A stretch of DNA of 64,000 nt, taken from assembly GCA_033765345.1 (NCBI GenBank), contig JANRIC010000120.1:1-64000 (forward strand). The letters run 5' to 3'. Of the stretch, positions 9,052 through 17,938 are shown piece by piece. Under the pieces are notes generated by a model. The model was not told where the DNA came from and ran no database searches. It worked only from the letters and a program-made list of their open reading frames with translations. Every line of letters begins with the position of its first letter. Within the stretch, counting starts at the first letter, position 1. This stretch comes from JANRIC01 sp033765345. GTDB taxonomy: Bacteria > Bacteroidota > Bacteroidia > Cytophagales > Microscillaceae. A program made the translations under genes and the position numbers.

Positions 9052-9369
9052 TTAACTATTTTGAATTCTTTGGCTTGCTTCCATAGAAATAGATGCCTTG
9101 TCAAATGTAAGTTTAACGCTTTTATCCACCATCAAGGTTACGGTTTTGTCTTCTACTGATTGTATTTTTCCGTGAAGGCCACCGATGGTTACTACATCAT
9201 CCCCTTTGGCAAGATTTTCTAAAAATTTCTTTTGGTTTTTTTGTTTTTTTTGCTGTGGCAATACCATAAAAAAATAGAATACAAGCATCACACCAATCAT
9301 CGTAATCATGAAAGGATAATTTGAGCTTCCGCCTCCTGTCTGTAGTAAAATAAGTCCTGTAGTAGTCAT
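9052..9369 (-). CDS. yajC: Preprotein translocase subunit YajC
   Basis: A 105-residue single-pass inner-membrane protein. One transmembrane helix (about 20-36, MITMIGVMLVFYFFMVLP) is followed by the family hallmark PQQKKQKNQKKF and a small cytoplasmic domain with GDDVVTIGGLHGKI (about 56-69). YajC associates with SecDF and SecYEG during protein export. Length is typical. It precedes the ybbR-like gene by 18 bp and follows the DUF1573 gene, from which it is separated by a hairpin-bearing gap. Confidence 0.93.
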   Translation of the reverse strand: MTTTGLILLQTGGGSSNYPFMITMIGVMLVFYFFMVLPQQKKQKNQKKFLENLAKGDDVVTIGGLHGKIQSVEDKTVTLMVDKSVKLTFDKASISMEASQRIQNS

Positions 9370-9446
9370 TGTGTTTATTTATTTTTTGAAAAATCTGAAA
9401 ACCAATGTTTTGTATGTTTTGGTTTTATGATTAAATGCTTAAAACT

Positions 9447-9497
9447 TAAAACAGTTTAAAAAGAAATCAAGGTTGTTTTCCTTCTTAAACTGTTTTA
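9447..9497 (-). terminator. Hairpin between DUF1573 gene and yajC
   Basis: Perfect 13-bp arms (TAAAACAGTTTAA at 9447-9459 and its complement at 9485-9497) with a 25-base spacer, in the gap after the DUF1573 stop. It may attenuate or terminate transcription into yajC. The stem is AT-rich, so strength is uncertain. Confidence 0.4.
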
Positions 9498-9514
9498 GGG
9501 TGTAATAAATATCG

Positions 9515-10072
9515 TTATTTGTTCAAAGGACCATTCATATCCATTACTTGGGTGACCGTTCCCTTGATCTGCAAAGTAGTAATCGGTGGGTAGGTATTGG
9601 CTTGGATAGTTACGGTTTTGTTGATATTTCCTGGTTTTCCTTGGCTATTGAACTGAACCTGGATCACGTTTTTTTCTCCTGGTGCGATGGGTTCTTTAGG
9701 CCATTGGGGCACGGTACAGCCACAGGAAGCGGTTGCTTCTTTGATCACCAAAGGTACAGAACCTGTATTGGTAAATTCAAAGGTATGTTCTACAACTTTG
9801 CCTTCTTTGACGGTTCCGAAATCAAATAAATTTTCTTTGAAATCCATTTTGGCAAATTCCTTATTGGCATCTTCTCCGTTTTCAGGGCTTGTGTCCTTGT
9901 CTTTGGAGGCATCTTTAGCCTCATCAGCACTATTGGTGCTGGTAGCCACAATACCGGAGGGTTCTGTACTTTCAGTATTTTCGGTTTTTGAGTCCGAATT
10001 ACACGCCCAGAATGCGCTCATAAATAGTGCGAAGATTAAAGTGCTAAATTTTATTTGGATTTTTGTGCTCAT
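9515..10072 (-). CDS. DUF1573 lipoprotein
   Basis: A 185-residue lipoprotein: a hydrophobic N-terminus followed by a lipobox ending at cysteine (SAFWAC, C24), then a Ser/Thr/Asp/Glu/Lys-rich linker (about 25-75), then a DUF1573 immunoglobulin-like domain. That domain shows FDFGTVKEG, HTFEFTNTGSVPLVI, the conserved ASCGCT segment and the PGEKNVIQVQF strand. DUF1573 domains resemble ASPM/MSP-type beta sandwiches; no enzymatic role is known. In many Bacteroidota it lies next to yajC and nusB, as here. Confidence 0.88.
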   Translation of the reverse strand: MSTKIQIKFSTLIFALFMSAFWACNSDSKTENTESTEPSGIVATSTNSADEAKDASKDKDTSPENGEDANKEFAKMDFKENLFDFGTVKEGKVVEHTFEFTNTGSVPLVIKEATASCGCTVPQWPKEPIAPGEKNVIQVQFNSQGKPGNINKTVTIQANTYPPITTLQIKGTVTQVMDMNGPLNK

Positions 10073-10147
10073 ATCTTGTCTGAATTAATTTGAATGTTAT
10101 AATTCTCAGTTACAAATTTACAAAAATAAACATATTAGTATATCAAA

Positions 10148-11146
10148 TTAAAGATTTTGAATGACATGTTTGGTAAATTCACGTGTATTTGCTTTGCCTC
10201 CCAGGTCTCCGGTGCAGAGTTCGCGATGTTTTAAGGTTTTGCCGAGTGCTGTGTCAATACGTTCGGCAATCAGCACCTCGCCCATATATTCCAGCATTAG
10301 GATGGCTGATCTTAGCAGTGCCGTTGGGTTTGCAATTCCTTTGCCTGCGATATCGGGGGCTGTACCGTGTACTGCTTCAAAAATGGCTACATCTTCACCG
10401 ATATTGGCACCTGATACGACACCCAAGCCGCCTACCAACCCGGCGCATAAATCCGAGAGGATGTCTCCAAATAGGTTGGAAGTGACGATTACATCGAATC
10501 TTTCGGGGTTTCTGACCAGTTGCATAGCCATATTGTCTATGATTTTATCCTCAAAAATAATTTCAGGGTATTTTTGAGAGGCAAGCTGGCCGGCCTCGAG
10601 GAGTAATCTGCCGGAATTCTTAAGGATATTGGCTTTGTGGACGAGGGTTACTTTTTTTCGGTTTTCGCGGGCTGCATACGCAAAAGCAGCATCTACAATG
10701 CGGCGTGAGCCTTTTTCTGTAACACGACTGATGGTATCTGCAATTTTGAGCCTTTCATCGTAATAGTCCAAACCGGAATAAAGCCCTTCGGTATTCTCAC
10801 GAAAGATGACCAAGTCTACATTTTCATATCTTGACTCGATGCCTTCGATGGTTTTACAAGGGCGGACATTGGCGTAAAGGTCAAAGAGTTGTCTTAATTG
10901 TACATTGACACTTTTAAAACCTTCGCCGATGGGGGTCTCGGCAGGGCCTTTGAGTCCTATTTTATTTTTTTCAATGGATGCAATCAGTGAATCAGGAATT
11001 AATTTACCGTGTTTGTCGAGTGCTGATTTGCCGATGGCTTCTTCTTCCCAAAGAATAGGTACTTGAGCTGCGGCAAATATTTCTTTGACTGATTCTACAA
11101 TTTCGGGTCCAATACCGTCACCAGGGATTAGGGTTATTGTTTTCAT
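10148..11146 (-). CDS. NAD-dependent isocitrate dehydrogenase
   Basis: A 332-residue beta-decarboxylating dehydrogenase. Motifs are PGDGIGPEI (8-16), GPAETPIGEG, SVNVQLRQLFDLYANVRPC (arginines binding the carboxylates), FRENTEGLYSG, the catalytic HKANILK lysine region, the metal-binding NLFGDILSDLCAGL, and the NAD-binding FEAVHGTAPDIAGK. NVxLRxxFDLYANVRPC with FRENTEGLYSG resembles the mitochondrial-type NAD-IDH rather than 3-isopropylmalate dehydrogenase. Its TCA-cycle role fits the aconitase at 46878-49142. The start codon overlaps the stop of the upstream ytxH-like gene by four bases, implying co-translation. Confidence 0.88.
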   Translation of the reverse strand: MKTITLIPGDGIGPEIVESVKEIFAAAQVPILWEEEAIGKSALDKHGKLIPDSLIASIEKNKIGLKGPAETPIGEGFKSVNVQLRQLFDLYANVRPCKTIEGIESRYENVDLVIFRENTEGLYSGLDYYDERLKIADTISRVTEKGSRRIVDAAFAYAARENRKKVTLVHKANILKNSGRLLLEAGQLASQKYPEIIFEDKIIDNMAMQLVRNPERFDVIVTSNLFGDILSDLCAGLVGGLGVVSGANIGEDVAIFEAVHGTAPDIAGKGIANPTALLRSAILMLEYMGEVLIAERIDTALGKTLKHRELCTGDLGGKANTREFTKHVIQNL

Positions 11147-11469
11147 GATTTTTTAACTTCCTGCGGCTTTTGCTTGGTGGCCTTTTTTAAGCGGTCAATT
11201 TCGACACCTAGGTTATTGATTTGTTGATCAATTCTTTTGGCTTGTTGCTCGACAAAGTGCACGTGTTCTTCCCCTTGTGATTTGGCTTCATTCAATAGAA
11301 TTTCTTTTTCAGCAATCAGGGTTCTTAATTTGCTTTGCATACGGGAAACCTGGAAAGATATCCGATCTCGGGTATGTTTGCCTTCATTGGGTGCAAAAAG
11401 GATACCGATCAAAGAGCCTGCTGCGGCTCCGGTGATTACACCCAGAAAAAAACTAGTCAATCTACTCAT
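11143..11469 (-). CDS. YtxH domain protein
   Basis: A 108-residue protein with an N-terminal Gly/Ala-rich membrane segment (FFLGVITGAAAGSLIGILFAP, about 7-27) ending in the YtxH hallmark APNEGKHTRDRI, followed by a long charged coiled coil to the C-terminus. Family members are small membrane-anchored, stress-associated proteins without a known activity. It overlaps the isocitrate dehydrogenase gene by four bases and is probably expressed with it. Confidence 0.85.
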   Translation of the reverse strand: MSRLTSFFLGVITGAAAGSLIGILFAPNEGKHTRDRISFQVSRMQSKLRTLIAEKEILLNEAKSQGEEHVHFVEQQAKRIDQQINNLGVEIDRLKKATKQKPQEVKKS

Positions 11470-11560
11470 GGCTTTTGAGTGTTTATTCAGAATGTGCTAA
11501 TTTACAAATAATATTATTATAAGGTATACAAAGAAAATTTTAGTTAAAATTAAGCAAGGC

Positions 11561-13279
11561 TTATTTGTTATCCAACAATCCACGCCCGCTTTTTTTGATG
11601 ATTCTTTTTTGAATTAATTCTTGCGAAATGGCATCCAGCAATCCATTGATAAATTGTTTGCTTTTGACGGTACTATAAATCTTAGATAACTCAATGTACT
11701 CATTGATACTTACCTTGACGGGAATGCTGTAAAAATGAATCATTTCGCAAATAGCCATTTTTAAAATGATTTTATCAATCAAGGCCAAGCGACTTAAATC
11801 CCAGTTTTTAGATTTATTGACAATGATTTCATCATATTTTTGGGATTCCTCGATATTTTTTCTGTACAAATCCTGATAAAAAATGCTATCCTCTTCCCAA
11901 TTTTTGGATAGTGAAACCAGCTCGAAGGCAGACAGGTCTTGGTCTTGAATATTTTTAATGGTATTTTGAACCATACTTTGGATAATTTTAGCATTTTCAG
12001 ACCAGTTGATGTCCATTTCTTCAAAATATTCATTAACCGGAGAATGTTTTTTAACGGCTTCAATTTTAAGGGTAACCCGCGTATTTTCAGACCAGGGCAG
12101 CCCTATTTTGCCCATAAAGAAATTCAGCGTATTAATCAGAATAGAAGTAAGGCTTGACTGATTGTCTACATGATTGAGTTTGGTACTTTCTAGGGTAGAC
12201 GATAAGTGATTGATAATTTCACTGATAGCCTGCTTGATGAGCTGCTGAGAGAGCATTGGGCTGGTTTCCAGTACTTTTTCCAGGGTTGAGTTGGTTTTCT
12301 GGAACTTAACCCTAGGGCTGAAATTATTGGATGAGCTATCAATAAATTTGACATCTTGATAGATGTCTTTATAAATTTTATCCAGTCTGGATCGAAGAGC
12401 TTTGACAAGAGAAGGATGATTGGGAATCTCCTCTGGAATTTCTTTGGTAAATTCTTCTACTACTTCCGGAATAGACTCACGTATTTTAGAAAATATCTCC
12501 GTAGTATTAAATTTTTGAAGCCAGGTATCTAGGGATGCCTGGTCCAGTTGGGTTTCACTGACAATAAATTGATTCGAGGTTTTCTTTTTGAAGATTGTTT
12601 CTTTGATGATGTGTTTGATGATTTCTTTGTGATCTTCAAAATTTGGGTTACTTTTTAAATCATATTCTTGAAAAACAGGGTCATTTCTTAGGATTTTGTG
12701 ATAGATTTCATTGAGTACAACCCGATTATTTCTCCAATTGATGCCTCTTTTGATGATTTCGGTTTCCAGAATATCATTTTTACGTAAAATAAGGCAGATG
12801 GAATTGGTTTCAAAATTACCTTCTTTGATGGATTTAAACTGTGCTGTTTCGCTTTCAAGGGCTTTTTCGCGCTCGATAAGCGCTGTTTCGGAGAGTTCTA
12901 TCAGAAGTGACAGGATAGAAATATAAATTTCGTAAATGGTATCAACCTGAGTGAGTAGATTTTTGGCATAAAAATTTTTATCTCTGGTGATTTGATTTTG
13001 ATAATAATGGATAGCATCTAGGGCAGCTTTGAAAGCTTTGGTGTTTTCGTTTTTGGGGATAGATCCAGGGTTGATCTCAAAATATTGTTGATAAATTTGA
13101 AGGGCGAGTTGCTTGTCAAGGGCAATTTTTTCATAATCGGCATCTATTTTTTCATCCCAATCAAGGACAAAAGCCTGGTTGACTAAATCAAGGGCTACCT
13201 GGTAGTTGGCATCTTTAGCTAATTCCAGGGCATAAAGCGACTGCATTACCTTGATTCTTAAATACCTGCGATTCAGCAT
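11561..13279 (-). CDS. nusB: NusB-family transcription antitermination factor, unusually long
   Basis: A 572-residue protein whose ends are NusB-like. The N-terminus (MLNRRYLRIKVMQSLYAL) matches the RNA-binding start of NusB, and the last about 120 residues (from NKSKNWDLSRLALIDKI through IPVKVSINEYIELSKIYS to FINGLLDAI) carry the core NusB helices. NusB binds boxA RNA with S10 in rRNA antitermination. E. coli NusB has 139 residues, and Bacteroidota versions have an expanded middle, but this is long even for them: about 400 residues of Lys/Glu/Ile-rich, helix-prone sequence without a recognised domain separate the two ends. No frameshift is apparent and the frame is open throughout. Confidence 0.85.
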   Translation of the reverse strand: MLNRRYLRIKVMQSLYALELAKDANYQVALDLVNQAFVLDWDEKIDADYEKIALDKQLALQIYQQYFEINPGSIPKNENTKAFKAALDAIHYYQNQITRDKNFYAKNLLTQVDTIYEIYISILSLLIELSETALIEREKALESETAQFKSIKEGNFETNSICLILRKNDILETEIIKRGINWRNNRVVLNEIYHKILRNDPVFQEYDLKSNPNFEDHKEIIKHIIKETIFKKKTSNQFIVSETQLDQASLDTWLQKFNTTEIFSKIRESIPEVVEEFTKEIPEEIPNHPSLVKALRSRLDKIYKDIYQDVKFIDSSSNNFSPRVKFQKTNSTLEKVLETSPMLSQQLIKQAISEIINHLSSTLESTKLNHVDNQSSLTSILINTLNFFMGKIGLPWSENTRVTLKIEAVKKHSPVNEYFEEMDINWSENAKIIQSMVQNTIKNIQDQDLSAFELVSLSKNWEEDSIFYQDLYRKNIEESQKYDEIIVNKSKNWDLSRLALIDKIILKMAICEMIHFYSIPVKVSINEYIELSKIYSTVKSKQFINGLLDAISQELIQKRIIKKSGRGLLDNK

Positions 13280-13356
13280 AAGCTTATTAAATGTTTAACA
13301 CATAATACAACTCTCGGTAGAGTTGAGTGGATTTTGACTATTAATTAGAAAGAGAT

Positions 13357-13398
13357 AATCAGGGTAACCCTTTATGAGAGAAATTATTTACCCTGATT
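13357..13398 (-). terminator. Putative terminator after leucine dehydrogenase
   Basis: Arms AATCAGGGTAA (13357-13367) and its complement (13388-13398) form a perfect 11-bp stem just beyond the stop of the minus-strand dehydrogenase gene. There is no strong T-run, so moderate confidence. Confidence 0.5.
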
Positions 13399-13408
13399 TA
13401 AAATATTT

Positions 13409-14497
13409 TTAAAAGGTCATTTTTAATCTACCTACGGAATTGATGCGCTCAAGGGCTAAATTTAAGGCTGCTTTATGCGTATTCGTTTGTTCTTTCTCTG
13501 CTTTTTGAAATATATTCAAGGTATAATCATATATTTTTTCTGCATGTTTGTAGGCTTGTTCACGATTATAGTTACCAACGACTTCATAATACACATTGAT
13601 AATCCCTCCGGAGTTGATCAGAAAATCGGGTACATACAAAATACCTTTTTCTTTACAAAGGTCGCCGTGAATATTTTCGTCGGCCAGCTGATTATTCGCT
13701 GCCCCGGCGATGATATCGCATTTGAGGCGTTTGAGTGTATCATCATTGATGGTCGCACCTAGCGCACAAGGGGCATAAATATCTACATCCTGATCATAAA
13801 TGGATTCTTTATCCACCACCGTGACCTGGTATTTGGCGGCAACCTCTTTGGCTCTATCTGCATAAAAATCGGAAATATAAACCCGCATATTTTCCTTGAT
13901 TAAATACCCCAATAAATGCTCTCCTACGTGTCCAACACCTTGAAGGGCAATTTTTTTTCCTTCTAAGCTATCATTGCCATATATTTTTTTGGCTGCGGCT
14001 TTCATACCCATATATACTCCATAAGCAGTAACAGGCGAGGGATCGCCACCACCACCAAGATAATCGGGTTTGCCAGCTACAAATTGGGTTTCTTGTGCGA
14101 TAAATTTCATATCCTCGGTACTCACGCCTACGTCTTCTGCGGTGATGTATTTACCGTTTAGATTTTTGATAAATTTCCCAAAAGAACGGAATAAAACCTC
14201 TGTTTTATCTTTTCTAGGGTCTCCGATGATCACAGCCTTTCCTCCGCCCAGATTTAGTCCGGCGATAGCATTTTTAAAAGTCATCCCTCTGGACAAACGT
14301 AGTACATCGTGAAGTGCTTCACTTTCATCTTCGTACATCCACATACGTGTCCCCCCTGCGGCAGGTCCAAGCACGGTATTGTGAATGGCGATGATGGCTT
14401 TCAGCCCGCTGGCAGCATCCTGACAAAAGACTACCTGCTCGTGTTCGGATTGAGAGATTTGCGTAAAAATGCTTGAAGTCAACTTTTCTTTGGTCAT
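13409..14497 (-). CDS. ldh: Leucine (Glu/Leu/Phe/Val-type) dehydrogenase
   Basis: A 362-residue NAD-dependent amino-acid dehydrogenase that reversibly deaminates branched-chain amino acids. It has LGPAAGGTRMW (about 43-53), the catalytic lysine region LNLGGGKAVI (near 82-91), TAEDVGVSTEDM, and the Rossmann motif GVGHVGEHL (about 188-196). The C-terminal segments NNQLAD and DFLINSGG complete the family pattern. Length matches leucine and valine dehydrogenases (about 360-370) rather than glutamate dehydrogenase. Single gene with its own hairpin downstream. Confidence 0.92.
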   Translation of the reverse strand: MTKEKLTSSIFTQISQSEHEQVVFCQDAASGLKAIIAIHNTVLGPAAGGTRMWMYEDESEALHDVLRLSRGMTFKNAIAGLNLGGGKAVIIGDPRKDKTEVLFRSFGKFIKNLNGKYITAEDVGVSTEDMKFIAQETQFVAGKPDYLGGGGDPSPVTAYGVYMGMKAAAKKIYGNDSLEGKKIALQGVGHVGEHLLGYLIKENMRVYISDFYADRAKEVAAKYQVTVVDKESIYDQDVDIYAPCALGATINDDTLKRLKCDIIAGAANNQLADENIHGDLCKEKGILYVPDFLINSGGIINVYYEVVGNYNREQAYKHAEKIYDYTLNIFQKAEKEQTNTHKAALNLALERINSVGRLKMTF

Positions 14498-14854
14498 TTT
14501 TCAATAAATTTAGGTCGTTATAAAATAAGGTAAAATCACAAATTTCAAATGAATGATTCTTTGAAACACCTTTTCTTAAATTTAATTTTTTAAGGTGTGT
14601 GCAAGATGCAGTATTTAATTTTATTTATTAATTATTGCATTATTCAAATATACCTTAAATTAACATGACCTCAAAATTATTCATATTCAGTAAGTTTTTT
14701 TTTATTTTTAAAAGTAGACTTGGATTTTTTTCCAACAATTCAAGAATTTCTCTGGTTTGTCTATTTTGAACTATTCCTGTTTTATATTTGTGATTCGTTT
14801 GTGTATTGAGCTTGAAATAAAAACCTTGCATTGCCTAAAATTTCTAAAAAAACC
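14498..14854. other. Divergent intergenic region between leucine dehydrogenase and ABC exporter
   Basis: About 357 AT-rich bases with no open frame that looks like a gene. It must hold promoters for both divergent genes; only the one for the exporter is suggested by sequence (see 14756-14790). No repeat or RNA structure was recognised. Confidence 0.6.
14756..14790 (+). promoter_or_regulatory. Candidate Bacteroidota sigma-ABfr promoter for ABC exporter
   Basis: TTTG at 14756-14759 and TATATTTG (consensus TAnnTTTG) at 14783-14790, spaced 23 bases, at the wide end of the accepted range. The exporter ATG follows 64 bases later. Confidence 0.35.
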
Positions 14855-16648
14855 ATGAAATCACTTGCTTATTTAAATAAATACCTACGTAAATATCAGT
14901 TTTTATTAATTCTGGGTATATTTTTTACGATTATCTCTAATATTTTCAGTATTGCTCCTGCACCCATCGTGCGTTATGCTTTTGATCTTATTGAAGAATC
15001 CATCCGAGTTTATCAGCTTTATGATGGATTCTCAAAACAAGAAGCTATTTATGCTGATTTCGCCTGGAATGTATTGTTGTATGGTTTATTGATCGTAGCG
15101 ATGGCACTGCTTCGGGGAGTATTTTTATTTTTTGTTCGGCAAACGATCATTGTGATGTCCCGCCATATTGAATATGACCTTAAAAACGAAATTTATAAAC
15201 ATTATCAGGAATTACCGATGAGCTTTTATCGGCGCAATAATACCGGAGATTTGATGGCTAGGATTTCAGAGGATGTAAGCCACGTGAGGATGTACCTCGG
15301 CCCGGCGATTATGTACAGCATCAATTTGATTACTTTGTGCATTATGGTAGTGGTGTTTATGTTTATGATTGATGCCAAACTGGCTTTTTTTACCCTACTT
15401 CCACTGCCTTTTCTCTCAATTAGTATTTATTTTGTAAGTAATGTGATCAATCGTCAATCTACCGAAATTCAGCAAAGCTTGTCAGGGCTGTCTACTTTTG
15501 TACAAGAAGCTTTTTCAGGTATCCGGGTGATCAAAGCCTTTGACCGTGAGCAAGATTCAGTGCGTAATTTCAGCAAAGAAAGTGAAGTGTATAAAAATAA
15601 ATCGATCAGTCTTTCTCTTGTTCAAGCTTTGTTTTTTCCTTTGATCATTGGTTTGATTGGATTGAGTACCATTCTTATTGTGTACATCGGGGGAGTAGAA
15701 GTAATCAACGGCAAAATTACCAGCGGAGTAATTGCCGAATTTATCATTTATGTAAATATGCTCACGTGGCCGGTGACCTCGATCGGTTGGGTAACTAGCC
15801 TCGTACAAAGAGCGGCTGCTTCACAAGAAAGAATTAATGAATTTTTGAATACCCATACGGACATTATTTCTCAAAAAAACCTAGAAAAACCCATCCACGG
15901 AGAAGTAGAGTTTAAAAATGTATATTTTACCTACCCTGATACAGGCATCAAAGCACTGAAAGATATTTCTTTTAAAATCGAATCCGGTGAAACGCTGGCA
16001 GTTTTGGGTACAACAGGCTCCGGCAAAAGTACTGTTGCCAATCTACTTACAAGGATGTATGACGTGACCCAGGGTGAAATCTTGATTGATGGAATTAATA
16101 TTCGAGATTTTAGCCTCAAAAATCTCCGAAGCCAAATGGGATATGTACCTCAAGATGTGTTTTTATTTTCGGATACCATCCGCAATAACATTGCTTTTGG
16201 CCTCGATCTGATAAATGAGGAAAAAATCATCCAAGCTGCCAAGGATGCAGATTTATATGAAAACGTGATGGACTTTGAATATCAATTCAATACCCGCATC
16301 GGAGAACGCGGCATTTCCCTTTCTGGTGGGCAAAAGCAGCGTCTCTCTATAGCCAGAGCGATCGTGCGCGAACCTAAAATCTTAATTCTGGATGATAGCC
16401 TTTCGGCTGTAGATACAAAAACCGAAAACGCCATCCTGAATAATTTAAAGACCATTATGGAAAACAGGACTTCGCTCATCATTTCGCATCGGGTTTCTTC
16501 TGTCAAACTGGCTGACAAAATCATCGTATTGGATGATGGTAAAATTGTGCAACAAGGTACACACGATACCCTGATCACCCAAGAAGGTATGTATAAGGAA
16601 CTATACGAAAAGCAGCTCCAGTCCGAAGACTCCGTTAGCGAGCTTTAA
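14855..16648 (+). CDS. ABC exporter, fused permease-ATPase (MsbA-like)
   Basis: A 597-residue half-transporter: six predicted membrane helices in the first about 330 residues, then a nucleotide-binding domain. The ATPase part shows Walker A LGTTGSGKST, the Q-loop GYVPQDVFLF, the signature LSGGQKQR, Walker B ILILDDSLSAVD and the H-loop ISHR. The frame stays open from a TTG eight codons upstream, but the ATG at 14855 (MKSLAYLNKY) gives a natural start. It resembles lipid A/lipid or multidrug exporters acting as homodimers; the substrate cannot be told. The downstream flavin reductase starts 65 bp after the stop. Confidence 0.9.
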   Translation: MKSLAYLNKYLRKYQFLLILGIFFTIISNIFSIAPAPIVRYAFDLIEESIRVYQLYDGFSKQEAIYADFAWNVLLYGLLIVAMALLRGVFLFFVRQTIIVMSRHIEYDLKNEIYKHYQELPMSFYRRNNTGDLMARISEDVSHVRMYLGPAIMYSINLITLCIMVVVFMFMIDAKLAFFTLLPLPFLSISIYFVSNVINRQSTEIQQSLSGLSTFVQEAFSGIRVIKAFDREQDSVRNFSKESEVYKNKSISLSLVQALFFPLIIGLIGLSTILIVYIGGVEVINGKITSGVIAEFIIYVNMLTWPVTSIGWVTSLVQRAAASQERINEFLNTHTDIISQKNLEKPIHGEVEFKNVYFTYPDTGIKALKDISFKIESGETLAVLGTTGSGKSTVANLLTRMYDVTQGEILIDGINIRDFSLKNLRSQMGYVPQDVFLFSDTIRNNIAFGLDLINEEKIIQAAKDADLYENVMDFEYQFNTRIGERGISLSGGQKQRLSIARAIVREPKILILDDSLSAVDTKTENAILNNLKTIMENRTSLIISHRVSSVKLADKIIVLDDGKIVQQGTHDTLITQEGMYKELYEKQLQSEDSVSEL

Positions 16649-16713
16649 GCCTGATTTAAAGTGTTGGGTTTAGGTACAGAAAATTACTACTCACCAAAAT
16701 CACTCATAGAACT

Positions 16714-17292
16714 ATGCACGTAACGATTCTTTCCACATCTCCCCGCAAAGACAGCAATAGCCTCAAAGCTGCCAAAGCTTTGGCAAAACTCAGCGAAAAA
16801 GCCGGACACGCAGTCAGTCTGGTTAGTTTTGAAAATTACGACATTCCGATGGTAGGGCAGGGAAGCCTACACAAAGACCAACTCAGCGATTTTCAAAAAA
16901 TATTAATTGAACATTGGGAAAAAGCACAGGTGGTTTTTATGGCGATTCCTGAATACAACTGGATAACTAGCGGACAACTCATCAATGCTATTCATCAACT
17001 GGGCAGCCCTAATTTTGGGCATCTTTTCGACGAAAAGGTATTTGCGATGATGGGCGTTTCAGCAGGGCGTGGAGGAAGACTGCCTGCCCTCGAACTCACC
17101 ACATTACTCAATAAAATGATCAGTTTTTTGCATAAAATGAGCATCGTTTCCCCAAAATTATTCGAGTCCCAAGAAACTCCTCATACCGTAGACCCTGACG
17201 GAAACCTTCTTCAGAATCCCCTTTACAATCAAGGCATCGAGGATTATGTGACCTATACGTTCAAAATTGCAGAACGTTGGCTGGGGAAATGA
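16714..17292 (+). CDS. NAD(P)H-dependent FMN reductase
   Basis: A 192-residue flavodoxin-fold protein of the NADPH-dependent FMN reductase family. The phosphate-binding loop STSPRKDSNS is at about 7-16, the flavin loop IPEYNW at about 74-79, and the second flavin-binding turn VSAGRGG follows. Typical length is 180-200. It likely reduces FMN, quinones or azo compounds in the cytoplasm; the physiological substrate is unknown. The next gene starts 54 bp downstream. Confidence 0.88.
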   Translation: MHVTILSTSPRKDSNSLKAAKALAKLSEKAGHAVSLVSFENYDIPMVGQGSLHKDQLSDFQKILIEHWEKAQVVFMAIPEYNWITSGQLINAIHQLGSPNFGHLFDEKVFAMMGVSAGRGGRLPALELTTLLNKMISFLHKMSIVSPKLFESQETPHTVDPDGNLLQNPLYNQGIEDYVTYTFKIAERWLGK

Positions 17293-17345
17293 GAGGCAGT
17301 CAGCCACATGTATATCTATATAAGAAAAATATACTTTTACAATTT

Positions 17346-17879
17346 ATGAAATACCGTATTGCCGTAGATATGGACGAGGTAGTAGCCGACTCCCTATCAA
17401 GATATTTACTTTGGTATGAGCGCGACTTTGAGGAAAAATTTCCCATAGATTTGCTCCCCGGTAAAAAACCTTTTGAAGTAGTACCCCCTGAAAGAGCTGA
17501 AATTGTCAAGAAATATCCGCATCAAATCGGTTTTTTTGAAGATTTACCCCTCATAGAAGATAGTCAGGAAATACTTGCCGAACTTGCCCAAAAACACGAA
17601 GTCTTTTTTACCTCCGCAGCCATGGAATTTAAATATTCCTTTCTAGAGAAGTATCACTGGATCGAAGCACATTTCCCTTTTATTCATTGGAAAAATCGTG
17701 TTTTTTGTGGAGATAAAAGCATTATCCGGGCAGATTATATGATCGATGACAATGGCTTTAACCTGGATACTTTTCAGGGAGAAGGATTACTTTTTACAGC
17801 ACCCCACAATCTGCACATGCAGAAATATCGTAGGGTCAATTCCTGGAAAGAAATCAAAGAGATTTTTGAAGCTTTATAA
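17346..17879 (+). CDS. 5'(3')-deoxyribonucleotidase-like HAD phosphatase
   Basis: A 177-residue HAD-superfamily phosphatase. The nucleophile motif is DMDEVVADS (residues 8-16 from the chosen start), a threonine/serine motif lies in FFTSAA, and the acidic motif is DYMIDDNGFN. The long open frame begins 23 codons upstream, overlapping the flavin reductase; I choose the ATG at 17346 (MKYRIAVDMDE) because homologues begin a few residues before the nucleophile. It resembles NT5C/YorS-type deoxyribonucleotidases that dephosphorylate dNMPs. A strong hairpin follows the stop. Confidence 0.82.
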   Translation: MKYRIAVDMDEVVADSLSRYLLWYERDFEEKFPIDLLPGKKPFEVVPPERAEIVKKYPHQIGFFEDLPLIEDSQEILAELAQKHEVFFTSAAMEFKYSFLEKYHWIEAHFPFIHWKNRVFCGDKSIIRADYMIDDNGFNLDTFQGEGLLFTAPHNLHMQKYRRVNSWKEIKEIFEAL

Positions 17880-17885
17880 AAATAT

Positions 17886-17922
17886 AGGCGTGGAAATATG
17901 ACCAAATTGTATTTCCACACCT
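17886..17922. terminator. Bidirectional terminator
   Basis: A 13-bp stem with one mismatch (AGGCGTGGAAATA at 17886-17898, complement at 17910-17922), an 11-base loop and a following T-rich tail, placed between the converging nucleotidase and permease genes. Confidence 0.75.
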
Positions 17923-17938
17923 GTATTTTTATTTGTAA

